In this document: positions 1 to 11,454 of the stretch, in pieces
How positions within the stretch are numbered: the first letter of the stretch is position 1
Layout: each line of letters starts with the position of its first letter
Assembly (NCBI GenBank): GCA_932521035.1
Contig: OW051493.1
Coordinates: forward strand, 3,906,001 to 3,970,000
Direction of reading: 5' to 3'
Source of the DNA: Oscheius dolichura
Lineage: Eukaryota; Nematoda; Chromadorea; Rhabditida; Rhabditidae
Length of the DNA stretch: 64,000 bases
Position numbers and translations under genes: made by a program
The notes under the pieces: model-generated
Told to the model about the DNA's origin: nothing
What the model saw: the letters and a program-made list of their open reading frames with translations, nothing else
The model's database searches: none

Positions 1-1551
1 CTCCATGCAATTTCACGAATGGACTACGTATTACCGAAACAGGGGACACAGCCTGCTGAAGATCTGGGTGGGACCCATCCCGACTCTTTTTGTTATGAAA
101 CCGGATGCGGCTAGAGTAGGTTATTGGCAGAGGAAAAGACCTATTTCTAGACAATTTTGGAGAGCAACACACTGATAACCAAAGGGAAAGAATACGATAT
201 TTTGATTCCGTGGCTGGGGCGAGGACTACTGATAGCGACGGGGGACAAGTGGCGGACACGGAGGAAGATGCTGACCCCGTCGTTCCATTTCAATGTTTTG
301 AACGACTTTCTGAAGGTTCACGACTATCAGGCAAAGGTTTTATCTTTCGACGGGACAGAAATCAAAGCGGGGTAGATTCTAGTGGAGCAGATCGACAGGT
401 TTGCTGTTTCGGGGGAACAGTTCGACATCTTCCCGTGGATCAAGAGATGTGCCCTGGATATTATCTGTGGTTAGTGTGATCCAAGGATTGTCAAGATATT
501 CTCAGAAACGGCCATGGGGTGCACGGTCTCGGCCCAGACGAACCACAGCCACCCGTACGTGTTCTCGGTGCAGCGGATGAACGAGCTGGCCTTCCAGTAC
601 CAGAGGATGCCCTGGCTACAGATCAAACCAATCTGGTACCGGTTGTCCTATTATCCTCTTTGAGAAAATGGATTCAGGTGGTTGAGTGGATACGGGCATG
701 CTTATGAGAGACATCTGAAAGTGGTCACAGACTTCACGAAGACAGTCATCTCCGATAAGCTGGCCCAGGGGGAGGACGAGCTGGTGGTCGAGGGCAAGAA
801 GAAGGCCTTCCTGGACATGCTGGTGGAGCTGAGCCGGGACGGCAGTCTGTCCTACGAGGACATCCGGGAGGAGGTGGACACCTTCATGTTCGAGGGACAC
901 GACACCACCTCGGCCAGCATGGGCTGGACTCTCTGGTGTCTGGCTCACAACCCCGACTGCCAGCGGAGGATACACGAGGAGCTGGACAGCGTGTTCGGGG
1001 ACACGGACAGGGACATCACGACAGACGATCTGAAACAGCTGAAGTACCTGGAGAGATGCATCAAGGAGTCGCTTCGAGTGCGGCCTTCTGTCCCCAATTT
1101 CGCGAGGATCGTCGAGGAGGATATTGTAATTGGTATACCTGCCCGAGATATAAAGTACTGCTTCAGACGGTGTCTGTGTCCCGCGGGGATGTTCCATCAT
1201 CATCTGCCCCTTGATGCTTCACTACAGCGAAGACATCTGGAAGGACCCGTTCGAATTCGATCCAGACAGATTCGTGGACGAGAACGTGGCTCGGCGGCAT
1301 CCTTACGCCTATATTCCGTTCAGTGCCGGCCCGAGGAACTGTATCGGTTTGTCTTATCACAGCTGTGTTTGACCCATTTCTAAGGTCAGAAGTTCGCTTT
1401 GATGGAGGAGAAGACGGTGTTGGCGTGGTTCTTCCGTAAGTATCGAATATCCTCCGCCGTACCCTTCGTGGACAACGGGCCTCTCCCTGAGATTATTCTC
1501 CGGCCCGCCTTGGGCCTTCCTGTAAAAATTGAGAAAAGAGAATCGTTATAA
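1..1551 (+). CDS. Cytochrome P450, CYP4 family, copy A (5' end outside window)
   Basis: This is a microsomal haem-thiolate monooxygenase of the CYP4 type, a family that hydroxylates fatty acids and related lipids. The window starts inside an exon, so the membrane anchor is missing. Six introns of about 34-39 nt can be removed in phase (for example 120-154 and 467-502). Landmarks are the I-helix FEGHDTTS, the K-helix ExxR in [14 protein letters not shown], and the haem loop [10 protein letters not shown]; its last glycine is split by an intron, after which the exon continues GQKFA. The stop is at 1549-1551. No frameshift is visible, so it looks functional. It lies tail to tail with copy B, only 27 bp between stops. 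Its central exons and at least one intron are nearly identical to copies B and C, while its 3' exons are clearly different. Confidence 0.9.
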
Positions 1552-1578
1552 ATTGGGTAGTTTTATTGACTCGTCTAT

Positions 1579-3344
1579 TTACTCGTGTATCCTTCGCTGA
1601 ATCTTGACCGGAAAGCCGAGACTCGGCTTGAGGATGATCTCCGGCATTGGGAGATTGTCATCATGGGGAACGGGAGTGGAAATGCTGAACTTTCGGAAGA
1701 ACCAGGCGAGGACCGTCTTCTCTTCCATCAGAGCAAACTTCTGTCCTGAACCGGATGAGTTGCCTCAATAGGAAAGTGGATGACAACCTATACAGTTCCT
1801 GAGGCCGGCGCTAAACGGAATATAGGCGTAGGAATGCCTCTTGACGTCGTCCAGGAAGCGGTCAGGATCAAATTTTAGAGGATCCTCCCAGACTTGCGGA
1901 CTCTTGTGGATAGTCATCGGGGTAATCAGAATGGAGCATCCCTTCGGCACGATCATTCCATCTATAAGTCTTTTTGTCAAGGAGGATGGGATACAAGCCT
2001 ACCGACTTCGAAGTCTTCCTCCACTTTCCTTGTGAAATTGGGCACCGACGGCCGCAGGCGGAGTCCCTCCTTGACGCACCTCTCCAAATATTTCAACTGT
2101 TTCAAGTCGTCGTCTGTGATGTCCCTGTCCGTGTCCCCGAACACGCTGTCCAGCTCCTGGTGTATCCTCCGCTGGCAGTCGGGGTTGTGAGCCAGACACC
2201 AGAGAGTCCAGCCCATGCTGGCCGAGGTGGTGTCGTGTCCCTCGAACATGAAGGTGTCCACCTCCTCCCGGATGTCCTCGTAGGACAGACTGCCGTCCCG
2301 GCTCAGCTCCACCAGCATGTCCAGGAAGGCCTTCTTTCCGCCCCTCTCCCCTTCCGCCTCGGCGAGTTTGTCGGAAATGACCGTCTTCGTGAAGTCGGTG
2401 ACGACCTTCAGATGCTTCTCATAGGTGTGGCCGACTCCGCTCAGCCACCTGAACCGGGTCAATTGGCAGACGAGGGACCGACCAGACGGGCTTCAGCCGG
2501 AGCCAGGGCATCCTCTGGTACTGGAAGGCCAGCTCGTTCATCCGCTGCACCGAGAACACGTACGGGTGGCTGTGATTCGTCTGGGCCGAGACCGTGCACC
2601 CCATGGCCGTTTCTGAGAATATCTTGATAATCCTTGAATCACACTAACCACAGATAATATCCAGGGCACATCTCTTAATCCACGGGAAGATGTCGAACTG
2701 TTCCCCGCTCACCGCAAATCTGTCGATCTGCTCCACGAAGATCTGAATCCCCTGTTTCTCTTCTCCTCCCCATCTCCCACCTTTGATTGGTAGTCGTGTA
2801 CCGTCAAAAAGTCATTCAACACTTTAAAATGGAAGGACGGGGTCAGCATCTTCCTCCTCCTTTGCCACTTGGCTCCCGTAGATGTAAGCAGCCCCGTCCC
2901 CAGCCAGGGTAACAGAATTTCGTACTCGTCTCCCTTCGTGATCAATTTGGTACTCTCCAAAACAGCCTCAAATCAAATTATACGAGCATCAAACAATTGA
3001 TCAAACCTTGGCAGCTTCTGGCCGAATGACGATGACCATGGGCGTGGGCCCCATCCACAACTTGACCAGGCTGTGCCCCTCGGCGGAGTACTTCTCTCCC
3101 CATGCTTGCATCTGTTGTGTTAGACCTGGCAGATGTACAGGAATTGCACAGAGGGAGGATTACCTTCCATGCTCCACTTGAATTGCCACGCGGTGCCGAG
3201 AAGTGGCACGGCGAAGGGGCCGGGAATATAGTGTAAGGTCTTGATAATCCTCCATCGGTTGTAGAGGAGCTCGTAGACTGTCTTCCAGTAGAAAAACAGG
3301 AATAGGAGGACGATGGCGACCAAGTAGAGGACGGGAGATGCCAT
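1579..3344 (-). CDS. Cytochrome P450, CYP4 family, copy B
   Basis: This is a complete CYP4 gene on the minus strand. It starts at 3344 with an N-terminal hydrophobic anchor (MASPVLYLVAIVLLFLFFYW) that would hold the enzyme in the ER membrane. The proline hinge IPGPF follows. Introns are about 36-42 nt and all are GT-AG. Recognisable elements are WLGTGLL, the I-helix [10 protein letters not shown], the K-helix ExxR (KEGLRLRP), FDPDRF, and the haem loop FSAGLRNCIG followed by QKFA with the axial cysteine present. The stop lies at 1579-1581, and an AATAAA on the minus strand (1562-1567) sits only 12 nt beyond it. The segment 2061-2881 is almost identical to 55728-56548 in copy C, introns included, whereas the flanking exons differ. 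Substrate cannot be read from sequence. Confidence 0.93.
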
Positions 3345-4374
3345 TCCTTCCTAAAATGAAAAGGAAAGGAAGCCGAAGCTACTTCTGGCAATCCGTTATC
3401 AGTGGCATTGGAACCAAATAACCCTAGACTCGACTGGACCCGCTGCTCATAGGCAAATATCAAGATAGACCACGACAATTTTAAAGTATTTCACAATAGG
3501 ACTAACTACTACTAGACTAGGATTCTTGGAGGAATTCACCACGTGAGTCTGTTTTTGACTAGGAGAAGGACAGGCTTGCACCGGATTGTTGTCCTCGGCA
3601 ACGGGCTGTTGAACTGGTCAGAGGAGCCTTCCCGTCTGCAACATGTATCTACAATATATCGAGGTGAGTTCAAGCCTCTCGTAAAAGAGTCGGCCACCAC
3701 TTTCTAGAGATCTGGTAACAAGTTCTCAAAACGCACCTCTGTGGTTCTCCACGTGCTTGGCAGACCGAGATAGCAGGGCACGGCCCGTTGAGAACACTGG
3801 ACATCTCATTTAGAGGGCATCTTTTTGGAACATTGGACTGCTTCTCGCAAACTATTCTAAAACAGTTGGAACTAGGGTTTCCTACGGGCTGGGCCGATAT
3901 TTCAGAGGGAACGGGCCTCTTCAGAGCCTCAACTTGGGCTCTCGTCGGATCGTATATTCCCGGTTGCATCAATGGACGTTGACAATATTGGGAAAGGGAT
4001 CGATTCCATTAGTTGGAGAGGGGATGTGTCTTCCCAATAGAAAGCGAATATATGCGCCATGAGGAGGACGGCAGACGAGGAGACGCTCCCTGGAGGACGG
4101 CCGAGAAGGCCGGAAGGGATTTCCGCCCAAAGACATGCTTAGCTCTCTCGTAACTACAAAATTATTATCTTTATTGTAGAAAATAGCCGTAATTGTAACT
4201 CGGATATGGCACACGATTTTGCGAATAAAGGAGGCGGACAACAAATAAATAGAATAACATGAATAAATTCCTGAGATGATTGTGAGAGAAGGCGAAAATA
4301 TGGCAAGATGAAAGACTGGTACAAAAGGGAAGGGAACACACGAAACTATCACAGAAGAGAGACTAGAAAGGGGG
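3345..4374. other. Intergenic stretch between CYP4 copy B and the Rab gene
   Basis: About 1 kb upstream of copy B and downstream of the Rab gene. It has only short open frames with no recognisable domain. It should hold the copy B promoter and the Rab 3' UTR, but I see no clear element. Confidence 0.5.
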
Positions 4375-5379
4375 TTAGACAATAGAGCAGCACTTGCTCC
4401 GCTGCTTTTCGATCTCCATCTCGGGGATGGCCTCTATCGGGGTGGGGGACAGGCAGGTCGGACTCACTACGGCCTTCTCCGTGTGGGTGCCAAAGCCCCC
4501 GGCGACCAGGTCACAGGCCAGCTCCTGGAGGACGTCCGAGAAGGCGAGGGGTCTGTCGGCCGAGAGCTCGTAGAAGCGGGCATTCATCCTCAGCGCCTTG
4601 GCCACTCCCTCGCCCACGGCCACCTGTCTCTTGTCCTCGCAGTCGGCCTTGTTCCCTATCAGGACCACCACCGGATCCACCATTCCACAACAGTGATACA
4701 GCTCTGAAATACAGTCTATACTCTTCGAAAAGAGAGACGACAAACCGTCTGCCCACTTGTCGACGTCGTTGAAACTCTGTCGGTCGGTGATGTCGTAGAC
4801 GATGATGGCTGCCGAGGCATTCCTCATGTACATCGGCACCATGCAGCGGAACCTCTCCTGGCCGGCGGTGTCCCAGATCTGGAGAGTCATCTCCTCGTTG
4901 GCAGTCCGGCTAAAATATAGTCTGTGAAGGAGTGGGGTCAATCGAAACGTACACATTGTGGCTGACGAAGGAGGCTCCGATGGTGGCATTGAACTGGATG
5001 AATTTGTCCCCGAAGCGGTGTCTGTAGATGATGGAAGTCTTGCCGACCCCTGCAAACGGAATCAGTTGGTTTAAAGCATTTTGCAGCTTCAGCATATAGA
5101 TAAAGGCTAGATAAACGGTGACTACGGTAACAATCCCGGACAGAGATGATTGATGCGATCGTGACGGCGATGGCCTCAATGGGCCGCCGTCAATTAATCA
5201 GATTTTCTACGATTTCGTTGACTTTTCCCTCGTGTGAATCAAGATCTAGTCGACTTACCACTGTTGCCGAGGACGACGACCTTCGAGCGTGTCTTGGGCA
5301 TGGCGACGCAGACCTCGTTCTCGTGGTCCCTCACGGCTTCGCGTACCTTTTCCGAGGCGTAGAGAGATTTCGTGTCCAT
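4375..5379 (-). CDS. Rab family small GTPase (Rab5/21/22-like)
   Basis: This is a membrane-traffic GTPase. The start at 5379 gives about 27 residues before the core. Exon 1 (5259-5379) ends within the P-loop, whose motif GNSGVGKT is completed after a 209-nt intron ending at 5050. Later boxes are TIGASF (switch I threonine), WDTAGQERF (G3, with the catalytic glutamine), NKAD (G4) and LSAD in the G5 position, where SAK is usual. Two further introns of about 43 nt fit in phase. The tail after the core is about 45 residues and ends in CCSIV, so two adjacent cysteines are available for geranylgeranylation. The sequence around IGASF and PMYMRNASAA resembles the Rab5/Rab21/Rab22 branch, but the exact orthologue is uncertain. 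The stop is at 4375-4377. Confidence 0.88.
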
Positions 5380-8300
5380 TTCACCGGAATAACCCAACTG
5401 AAAACGATAGATTATTGAAGAGAACGGGGGAGGAAAGCGAAGCGGAGATGGGGCATGTGGTCAAAGACCAAATGGACCGGGCAGGGGTCGCCGGCGCGGT
5501 CGGCATCTTTGAGGAACGGATAATCTGGACACTGTTAGCCATGGATCTAAGCCGGGAGAAAGGCGACCAAAACACGGTATGACCCCTCGTGTTTGTATCT
5601 TCCGGTCATGGGCAGCGGGCAGGGGCCGAGGGACAATCAGGACAAGTTGAGCCAAGTGGCGAAGTTGTGATAAAGCGGGGGTAACTGGGGGCCCGTTCGG
5701 ACCGCCCTGTCGTCGAAATGGTCTGTTATTCCCCAGGGGGAGGCTTCCCTAATCTCAGAAGAGTCAAATTGGTCTCTAGGGGGAACTGCCCAGTGGTGCT
5801 TCTAGAACAGTCGACTCCGTTCTCCGAGGACACCCGTGGCCTGACCCGTAAAGTGTCTCCATCTCTACTTGTGTACAGCCTCCTCTCTGTACCCAGCGCG
5901 GGGGGATAAATCAACCCAAGTGCTGTAAAGCCACTGATTACGGGATGAGCAGCAGCCTTCCCAAGCTGTAAAGCCATTTACCCCCAAGGGACGCCCTTTG
6001 GTATCACGCGGGCCACCTCTGCAGAAAGGGGAAAACAGACCAATAGAACAAAACAGATGCTGCAGGAAATGGAAGAGGAAAGGGAAATCTTTATCTGGGA
6101 GGAAGAGTGGAGCTGCCACGTGGGGAGAGGGAAAGTATCAAAATATTATGGCACTGCCTCCCGTCTTATCTCGGGGGAGGACGGTCAGTGGGGGCTTCCC
6201 CACCCGGCTGATCAGAAATCGACGGCAATAAGTAAACAGAGGCCGCTCTAATTATAGGACGACATTGTATCCCAAAGTTTATAAGGGAGACTGTCCGTAC
6301 TGTGGTCAGGCTACTCCATTTACAGTATAAACAAGGGAGGCGCTCTAAGGAGAGGGGGGACACTAGAGAGTACATGGGGCGGACCATCCGGGCCGGGAGG
6401 ATGATGTCATGCTGGCCTTATGGAGCAAACAAGAGCAAGGGAGATGGGAGACGGCAGAGTATAACAGTACGAAGTGGCAATCGGAAGAAAGGGAAAGGAG
6501 AACGAGGAAAGACGGACTCTGACCTGCCGAGTGACCACTAGTTGGCCCCTGGGAACAGTTTATCGGACATCGATTGGGGGATCCCCCCGTTGTGGGCGGC
6601 GCCTCCGCGCCCGGGACCGTCTTTTCCACGACAAAACGCAAGTGCCGTAGCGTAAACATACGGAGAGGGAGAGCCCAGAGAAGACGAGGAAGAAGACGAA
6701 GACGAATCGGCGACAGACGTCGCGGCGCCCCTGGACAGAAGAGGCGCGTCGGCCGGGTGGAACAGAAAAGCGACGAACTTTTAGCTTCTCTTATCTTAGA
6801 CAAATTCGAGAAGATGGAGGCGTTTTTCCAGAAATGATAACAATAAGCCGGCGATCTGCCAACGAGAACGCCCGGCACAAAGAGAAGAAGTGGAACGCCT
6901 ACTGGGTCGATGTCAGATGATGAAATGAGGACAGTAGCCGGAGGGAAGGGCCGGGAGGAGGCTGGAGAGATGTGACTGGAGATGATGAAAGGAACAGGAG
7001 ATTCCATCTGACCTTAGTGAGGGACAGGGCTGGGAGAGCCGTCGGCACACGGGCTGGGGATGATTCTCCGGCAGTATTTCACCTGGGCCGACTGAACAAA
7101 AACTTATTTTTCTACAGTAATCCCAGATCAGTGAGCGAAAAGATTCAAGGTTTGAGCACCCTTTCCATTCTCGCGTTCCTCTTCCTTTCTCGCAAAGCCA
7201 CGGCATTTCTGTCGACCATACAGTTTAGTTTCCCGTTGGTTCTCTTGTCAATCAGCGTCGTCACCTCTTTTGGTCCGAAGAGATGTTGTAGCTGGTGTCG
7301 GATATCCGGTTCTCCCCCCTCCGGTCGCGATACCGTATTCCATCCTCCGTCCAGCATCTTAAACCCATTCTGAAGATAGGGAAGACTCAAAACTCTCTTT
7401 TCGACCTATTCTGGTCGAGATATTTTGCCTATTTTCAGCCATTTGGTGGCCTTCTCCTCGCAGATGGTTCCTCCCCTTCTGCGGGTGTGTAACCTCTTCC
7501 AAACCTGAAGCCTCGCGGGGGTTTTCCTTGAAAATCGGCACGTTTTAAACGTCATTCTCCCAGGCCGGGGAACCCGCTCATCCGACCGATGTTTGTACGG
7601 AAAAAGACAAAAGGAGGCAAAAATGATAGCGTTTCACTGACAGGCTCGTCGCGCTTGTATGTAGCCGGGGCATCGAAAGCAGCGGCAGATAAGCTCGACA
7701 CAAAAAATGCTGGCTCAGTTAGGGAACCTATCGATTCGGGCCATTAATTTGAATGTGGTCTTTGAACTGACGGTGTCATTTGGCAGGGCGGCTGGTCACC
7801 ATGGTGGCCCCGGTCATTATGCACGCAGGGCGACACAAAGAACGCTCGGGAGGTAATTGGCACAATTTGGAGCGAAAGATGAGAGAACCGTCAACAGATG
7901 CCGTCGAGGAAGACCACCGCTTAGGTTCCAGGAGCATCTGACCAGGAAGGAGTTCGTCATTTTTTTTGTGACAAAGACGAAAGTGAAGAAATACTATCCA
8001 AAGAAACTTCAATGCTTTCCATATGTTCTGTTCTCATTTTGCGCTAACAACATTTTTTGAATAACCTCCTATTTGGCGGCTTGGCGGAAAGAAGCAAAGA
8101 CATTTTGGCAATTTTACTCTTCGTCTTTCTTACCTTGTCCAGGCATCGTTTCTTGTATTTTTCTTTTGAAAATTCATCTTTTTTATGAATTATATAACAA
8201 GGCTAAATAACGTCAAAGAAAGGGCTAGAAATAGGCGCAGAAAGATCAAGGCAATTATTTTTGTACTTGAACTTTTCCACGTGTCCTTCTCCTCTTCAAC

Positions 8301-8543
8301 TATTGCTCTCGAACTTGAAATGTACGATTTTCCCATGGAAATTTTGGATCCATATTTGGTAGAGGATATTCTGCATACAAACCAAAAAGGCATGGGTCTC
8401 ATCACGCGGTCAACGTTGGCTTCGACATTTCACTCGATATTGCCACTTCACCAATCTCATTTTTCAATTTTTATGTCTCCATTTCTGTTTAGTAACTAAA
8501 TATTTGTTTTATAGGAAGTGTACTCCTAGAAGTTTTATTAGAA
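5380..8543. other. Gene-free stretch, purine-rich on the + strand
   Basis: No supported gene. Open frames here (for example 6363-7007 minus, 6574-6837 plus) are low-complexity, overlap each other on opposite strands and show no domain. The part nearest the Rab gene is purine-rich on the + strand, that is pyrimidine-rich on the Rab sense strand. By hand count 46 of 60 bases are purines at 6421-6480. Beyond about 7.9 kb the sequence turns AT-rich, matching the coatomer zeta gene that follows. Confidence 0.5.
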
Positions 8544-9431
8544 ATGGCTGATTTTGATACTAATGTAGGTTCTTTCCTGCTCTTTTTACTTTTTTTTAAT
8601 ATTCTAGGATTGTACTTCACTCTACAGCATCAAAGGAATAGTTATATTGGATCAGGACGGAAACCGCATCATTGCAAAGGTTCGAGTTTGTTAATTCTAT
8701 TAATTGTATCTCGATAGCTGCTTCGATTACTCTCGTTTTGCATGTTTGAAACGTACTCTATTAGTTTTTTTTTCAGTACTACGACAAGAACAATTTTGGG
8801 ACGGCCAAAGAACAAAAAGCTTTTGAAAAAAGCTTGTTTCAAAAAACTCATAGAAATTCCAGCTGTGCGTTTTCCGAAATTTCCCTAATACTATGTTATT
8901 TTAGCAGAAATTCTCCTTCTGGATGGCGTGACTTGCGTCTACAGATCGAACGTTGATCTGTAAGTTTCGTATAATTTTACATTCCATTTCTTTTTCTTTT
9001 AGACATTTTTACGTTTTGGGAAGCAGTCGTGAAAATGAATTAGTGCTTGAATCGCTATTAAACTGTTTCTATGATGCCATTTCCACGGTCCTGCGCAAGA
9101 ATGTCGAAAAGAAAACTTTGATTGACAGTATGGACACTTGTATTCTCATTTTGGACGAAATATGTGACGAAGGGTAAATGTTTTTTATGTTTGCATTTCA
9201 AGTAATACGTAGATATTTAACACAGAATAATAATGATAGTTAAGATGCTTAATTTAAACATAGAGTAACGCTTATTGCAGAATTATTCTCGAAACTGATC
9301 CTACTGCTGTTATATCTCGCTGTGCGCTCCGCGGTGACGAAGTTTATTTCTCGGATCAATCTTTCTCTCAAGTTGGCAAATCTTTTATGGAATCTGCAAA
9401 AGAGCAGATCAAATGGTCCCTTCTCAAGTAA
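8544..9431 (+). CDS. COPZ1: Coatomer subunit zeta
   Basis: This is the small (zeta) subunit of the COPI coat that drives Golgi-to-ER vesicle transport; it pairs with gamma-COP. Exons are 8544-8564, 8608-8679, 8777-8864, 8905-8959, 9003-9173 and 9281-9431. They total 558 nt and encode 185 residues, the usual length. Family signatures are [18 protein letters not shown] near the start, [46 protein letters not shown], and the C-terminal [12 protein letters not shown]. All splice phases agree. It is first in a same-strand cluster: ORC2 starts 205 bp after its stop. A poly(A) signal AATAAA lies at 9545-9550. Confidence 0.96.
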
Positions 9432-9544
9432 TCATCTGCATATTATTTTTTATTTATGTTGGTGGTCGGATTGTTTTGCTGTTCAGCATCCATGTAATAT
9501 CATCTGTGATTTGTGCTGTATCTTCCTTTTTGTATTTCAATCAG

Positions 9545-9550
9545 AATAAA
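9545..9550 (+). terminator. Poly(A) signal of coatomer zeta
   Basis: A canonical AATAAA hexamer 114 nt after the COPZ1 stop and 87 nt before the ORC2 start. Its placement inside a short intergenic gap fits 3' end formation between closely packed same-strand genes. Confidence 0.6.
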
Positions 9551-9636
9551 ACATTTAACTAGAGAATTATTCAAGATTTTAGTGTTTTCGCTATATTACT
9601 GACTATAGGGTTCATCTACTGACGAATGCTTATAGA

Positions 9637-11223
9637 ATGAGACGGTTAACAATTCACAAGTCCCCAGCAAGGTCGCATGTAGAAAAAGCGGCGAAGCCAG
9701 TACTGGAAGGAAAAGAGAACGATGCTTTCACGTAAGTAAACTAGATTATGATCATACTTTATACGATTTAGAGATGAAACGGAGGTTCTTAGAAGAAGCG
9801 CAGCTGAAAACTATTTTATGCAAGGGAAATGTGGAATTATGAACAAATACCGAAAAGGGCGTAGGAAAATAACAACACACGCGGAAGAGTTAACAGTTTT
9901 TCGGATATTTCTAGACTGAGGTTATAGGGACTCTTCAAGTGACGATGAAGAAAATGATAGCGCCGGTATAATGGCTAAATTCTCACTTGAAAGTTTGAGC
10001 AAGTTTGTGGAGGTATTTCTAATAGTTTTACAGTATAATGTTTTTCTTTGCTAGGAAACTTCGAAAGAAAAAGCAAAGAATCTTGAAAAAATCAAAGAAA
10101 ATTTCTCTTACTGGACGAATGTCTATTTGGAAAGTGAATTTAATATATGTGTAAGTCTTCGATATTCGACCAATGCCCATCTGTACGGTTTTAGATTATC
10201 GGAGCCGGCGCAAAGAATGCTGTTTTGAACAGCTATGAAAGACAACTAGCTTCTGATGGAGAGTGCACTTTTCTTGTTGAAGGTTTTAATGAAGAGGCGT
10301 CCATTCGAGGAATTCTTCAATCGCTAAGTGATGCTCTCAAAATAAAGGTTCGACTAACTACTTCTTTGGCCTACTATTTCCAGAAAACACCTCGTGATAT
10401 TGTAAATTGGGCTAGGGAAATCACTAAACATTTGGAAAAGAAAGAATCTCGCGTCTTCATGTTTCTACATAATATCGATGCTTCTAATTTACGGTGCGTC
10501 ATTTTTTCTATAGAATATTTTTATGCTTTAGTGACTCCGCAGACCAAAAAGCATTGGCAGTAATGTCGTCTACTCCGTGGCTTAGATTAGTTACAACTGT
10601 AGACCATTTAAATGCAACGCTAATGTGGGATTCAGTAAGTTAATCATATTATCGACTTTAGCTTTTAGTTTTGCTCTAAAAAATTCAACTTTGTTTTCGT
10701 GGAAGTGAACACTTTCGACTTCAGTTTGTCTAATCTCATGGCAAGTAAATCACGAATTCTCGGTTTGGATCCCAAGCATAATGCATCTGTAAGACAACTT
10801 GGCTAAGTGCTGTTACCATTTAATTATTTAGACGCACACCATGTCTTCCTTAGATATCCTCTGGCAGTCGTTAGCTGAAAATGCTCGTAAAATATTCAGG
10901 ATATTCTTTGCTATGCATTACGAGACAGGCCAAAGTGTTCCATTCTGGGATCTCTTTAATACTGCTAGGTAGGAACTAAATTTCGGTATTTACTGTACAT
11001 ATCTTTAGAGATGATTTCCTCGTATCGAGTGATGCTGCTCTCCGGCTACTTTTAGTAGAATTTGAAGATCATCGTGTATTGACGTAAGTTTTCACAACTT
11101 GCTAACTAATTCCGATTTAGTCGACGACGTCGCGAAGACGGAAACGAAAATCTTATTCCCTGTCTCGATCGAGATCTCGTTGAAAAGTTTCTCACAGAAA
11201 AAGGCATCTCGTTGGAATTGTAA
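9637..11223 (+). CDS. ORC2: Origin recognition complex subunit 2
   Basis: This is a core subunit of the ORC complex that marks replication origins. Several exons are separated by introns of about 36-50 nt. Conserved ORC2 elements are AAENYF in the N-terminal half, IIGAGAKNAVLNSYERQLA (the inactive AAA-type motif), HNIDASNLR, VTTVDHLNATLMWDS, FVFVEVNTFDF, then a C-terminal winged-helix region ending EKGISLEL. The start at 9637 directly follows TATAG, which could be a cis- or trans-splice acceptor. One junction is unresolved. The obvious donor near 9895 is phase 0, while the next clear exon (DSSSDDEEN, from about 9930) needs phase 2. A skipped exon, a weak acceptor or a sequence error could explain this. 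Identity is secure; the N-terminal exon map is not. Confidence 0.9.
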
Positions 11224-11454
11224 TCTCTTTTATTACTGGTACATGTTTTAATTGTTGTCTCAGCTTCTAAATTTTTTCAATTTGTATAAATATGTGAAAT
11301 TATGTTGTTTTGAAATTTTCATAATGCCTCAAACATCGGATGTCAAACAGAATGACCCTAGGGAGAGCACGCCGTTGCTCGGAAACTGAACAATGGTTCC
11401 GAGGTTATTCAGCATTCGGCTCGCAACAACCTTCCTAAGCCTTCGTTAGTCTAA

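Noticed and set aside
1-1551. CYP4 copy A as a pseudogene because of an in-frame TAG near 372
   Set aside because: The TAG is the acceptor of a 39-nt intron; the homologous intron in copies B and C ends in CAG at the same place, and the spliced frame is open.
1974-2627. A 217-codon frame on the + strand repeated at 55500-56294
   Set aside because: These are antisense shadows of the CYP4 coding exons of copies B and C; their repetition only reflects the duplicated P450 core.
6363-7007. A 214-codon open frame on the minus strand and an arginine-rich frame opposite it
   Set aside because: Both are compositionally biased products of skewed DNA, overlap on opposite strands and show no domain.
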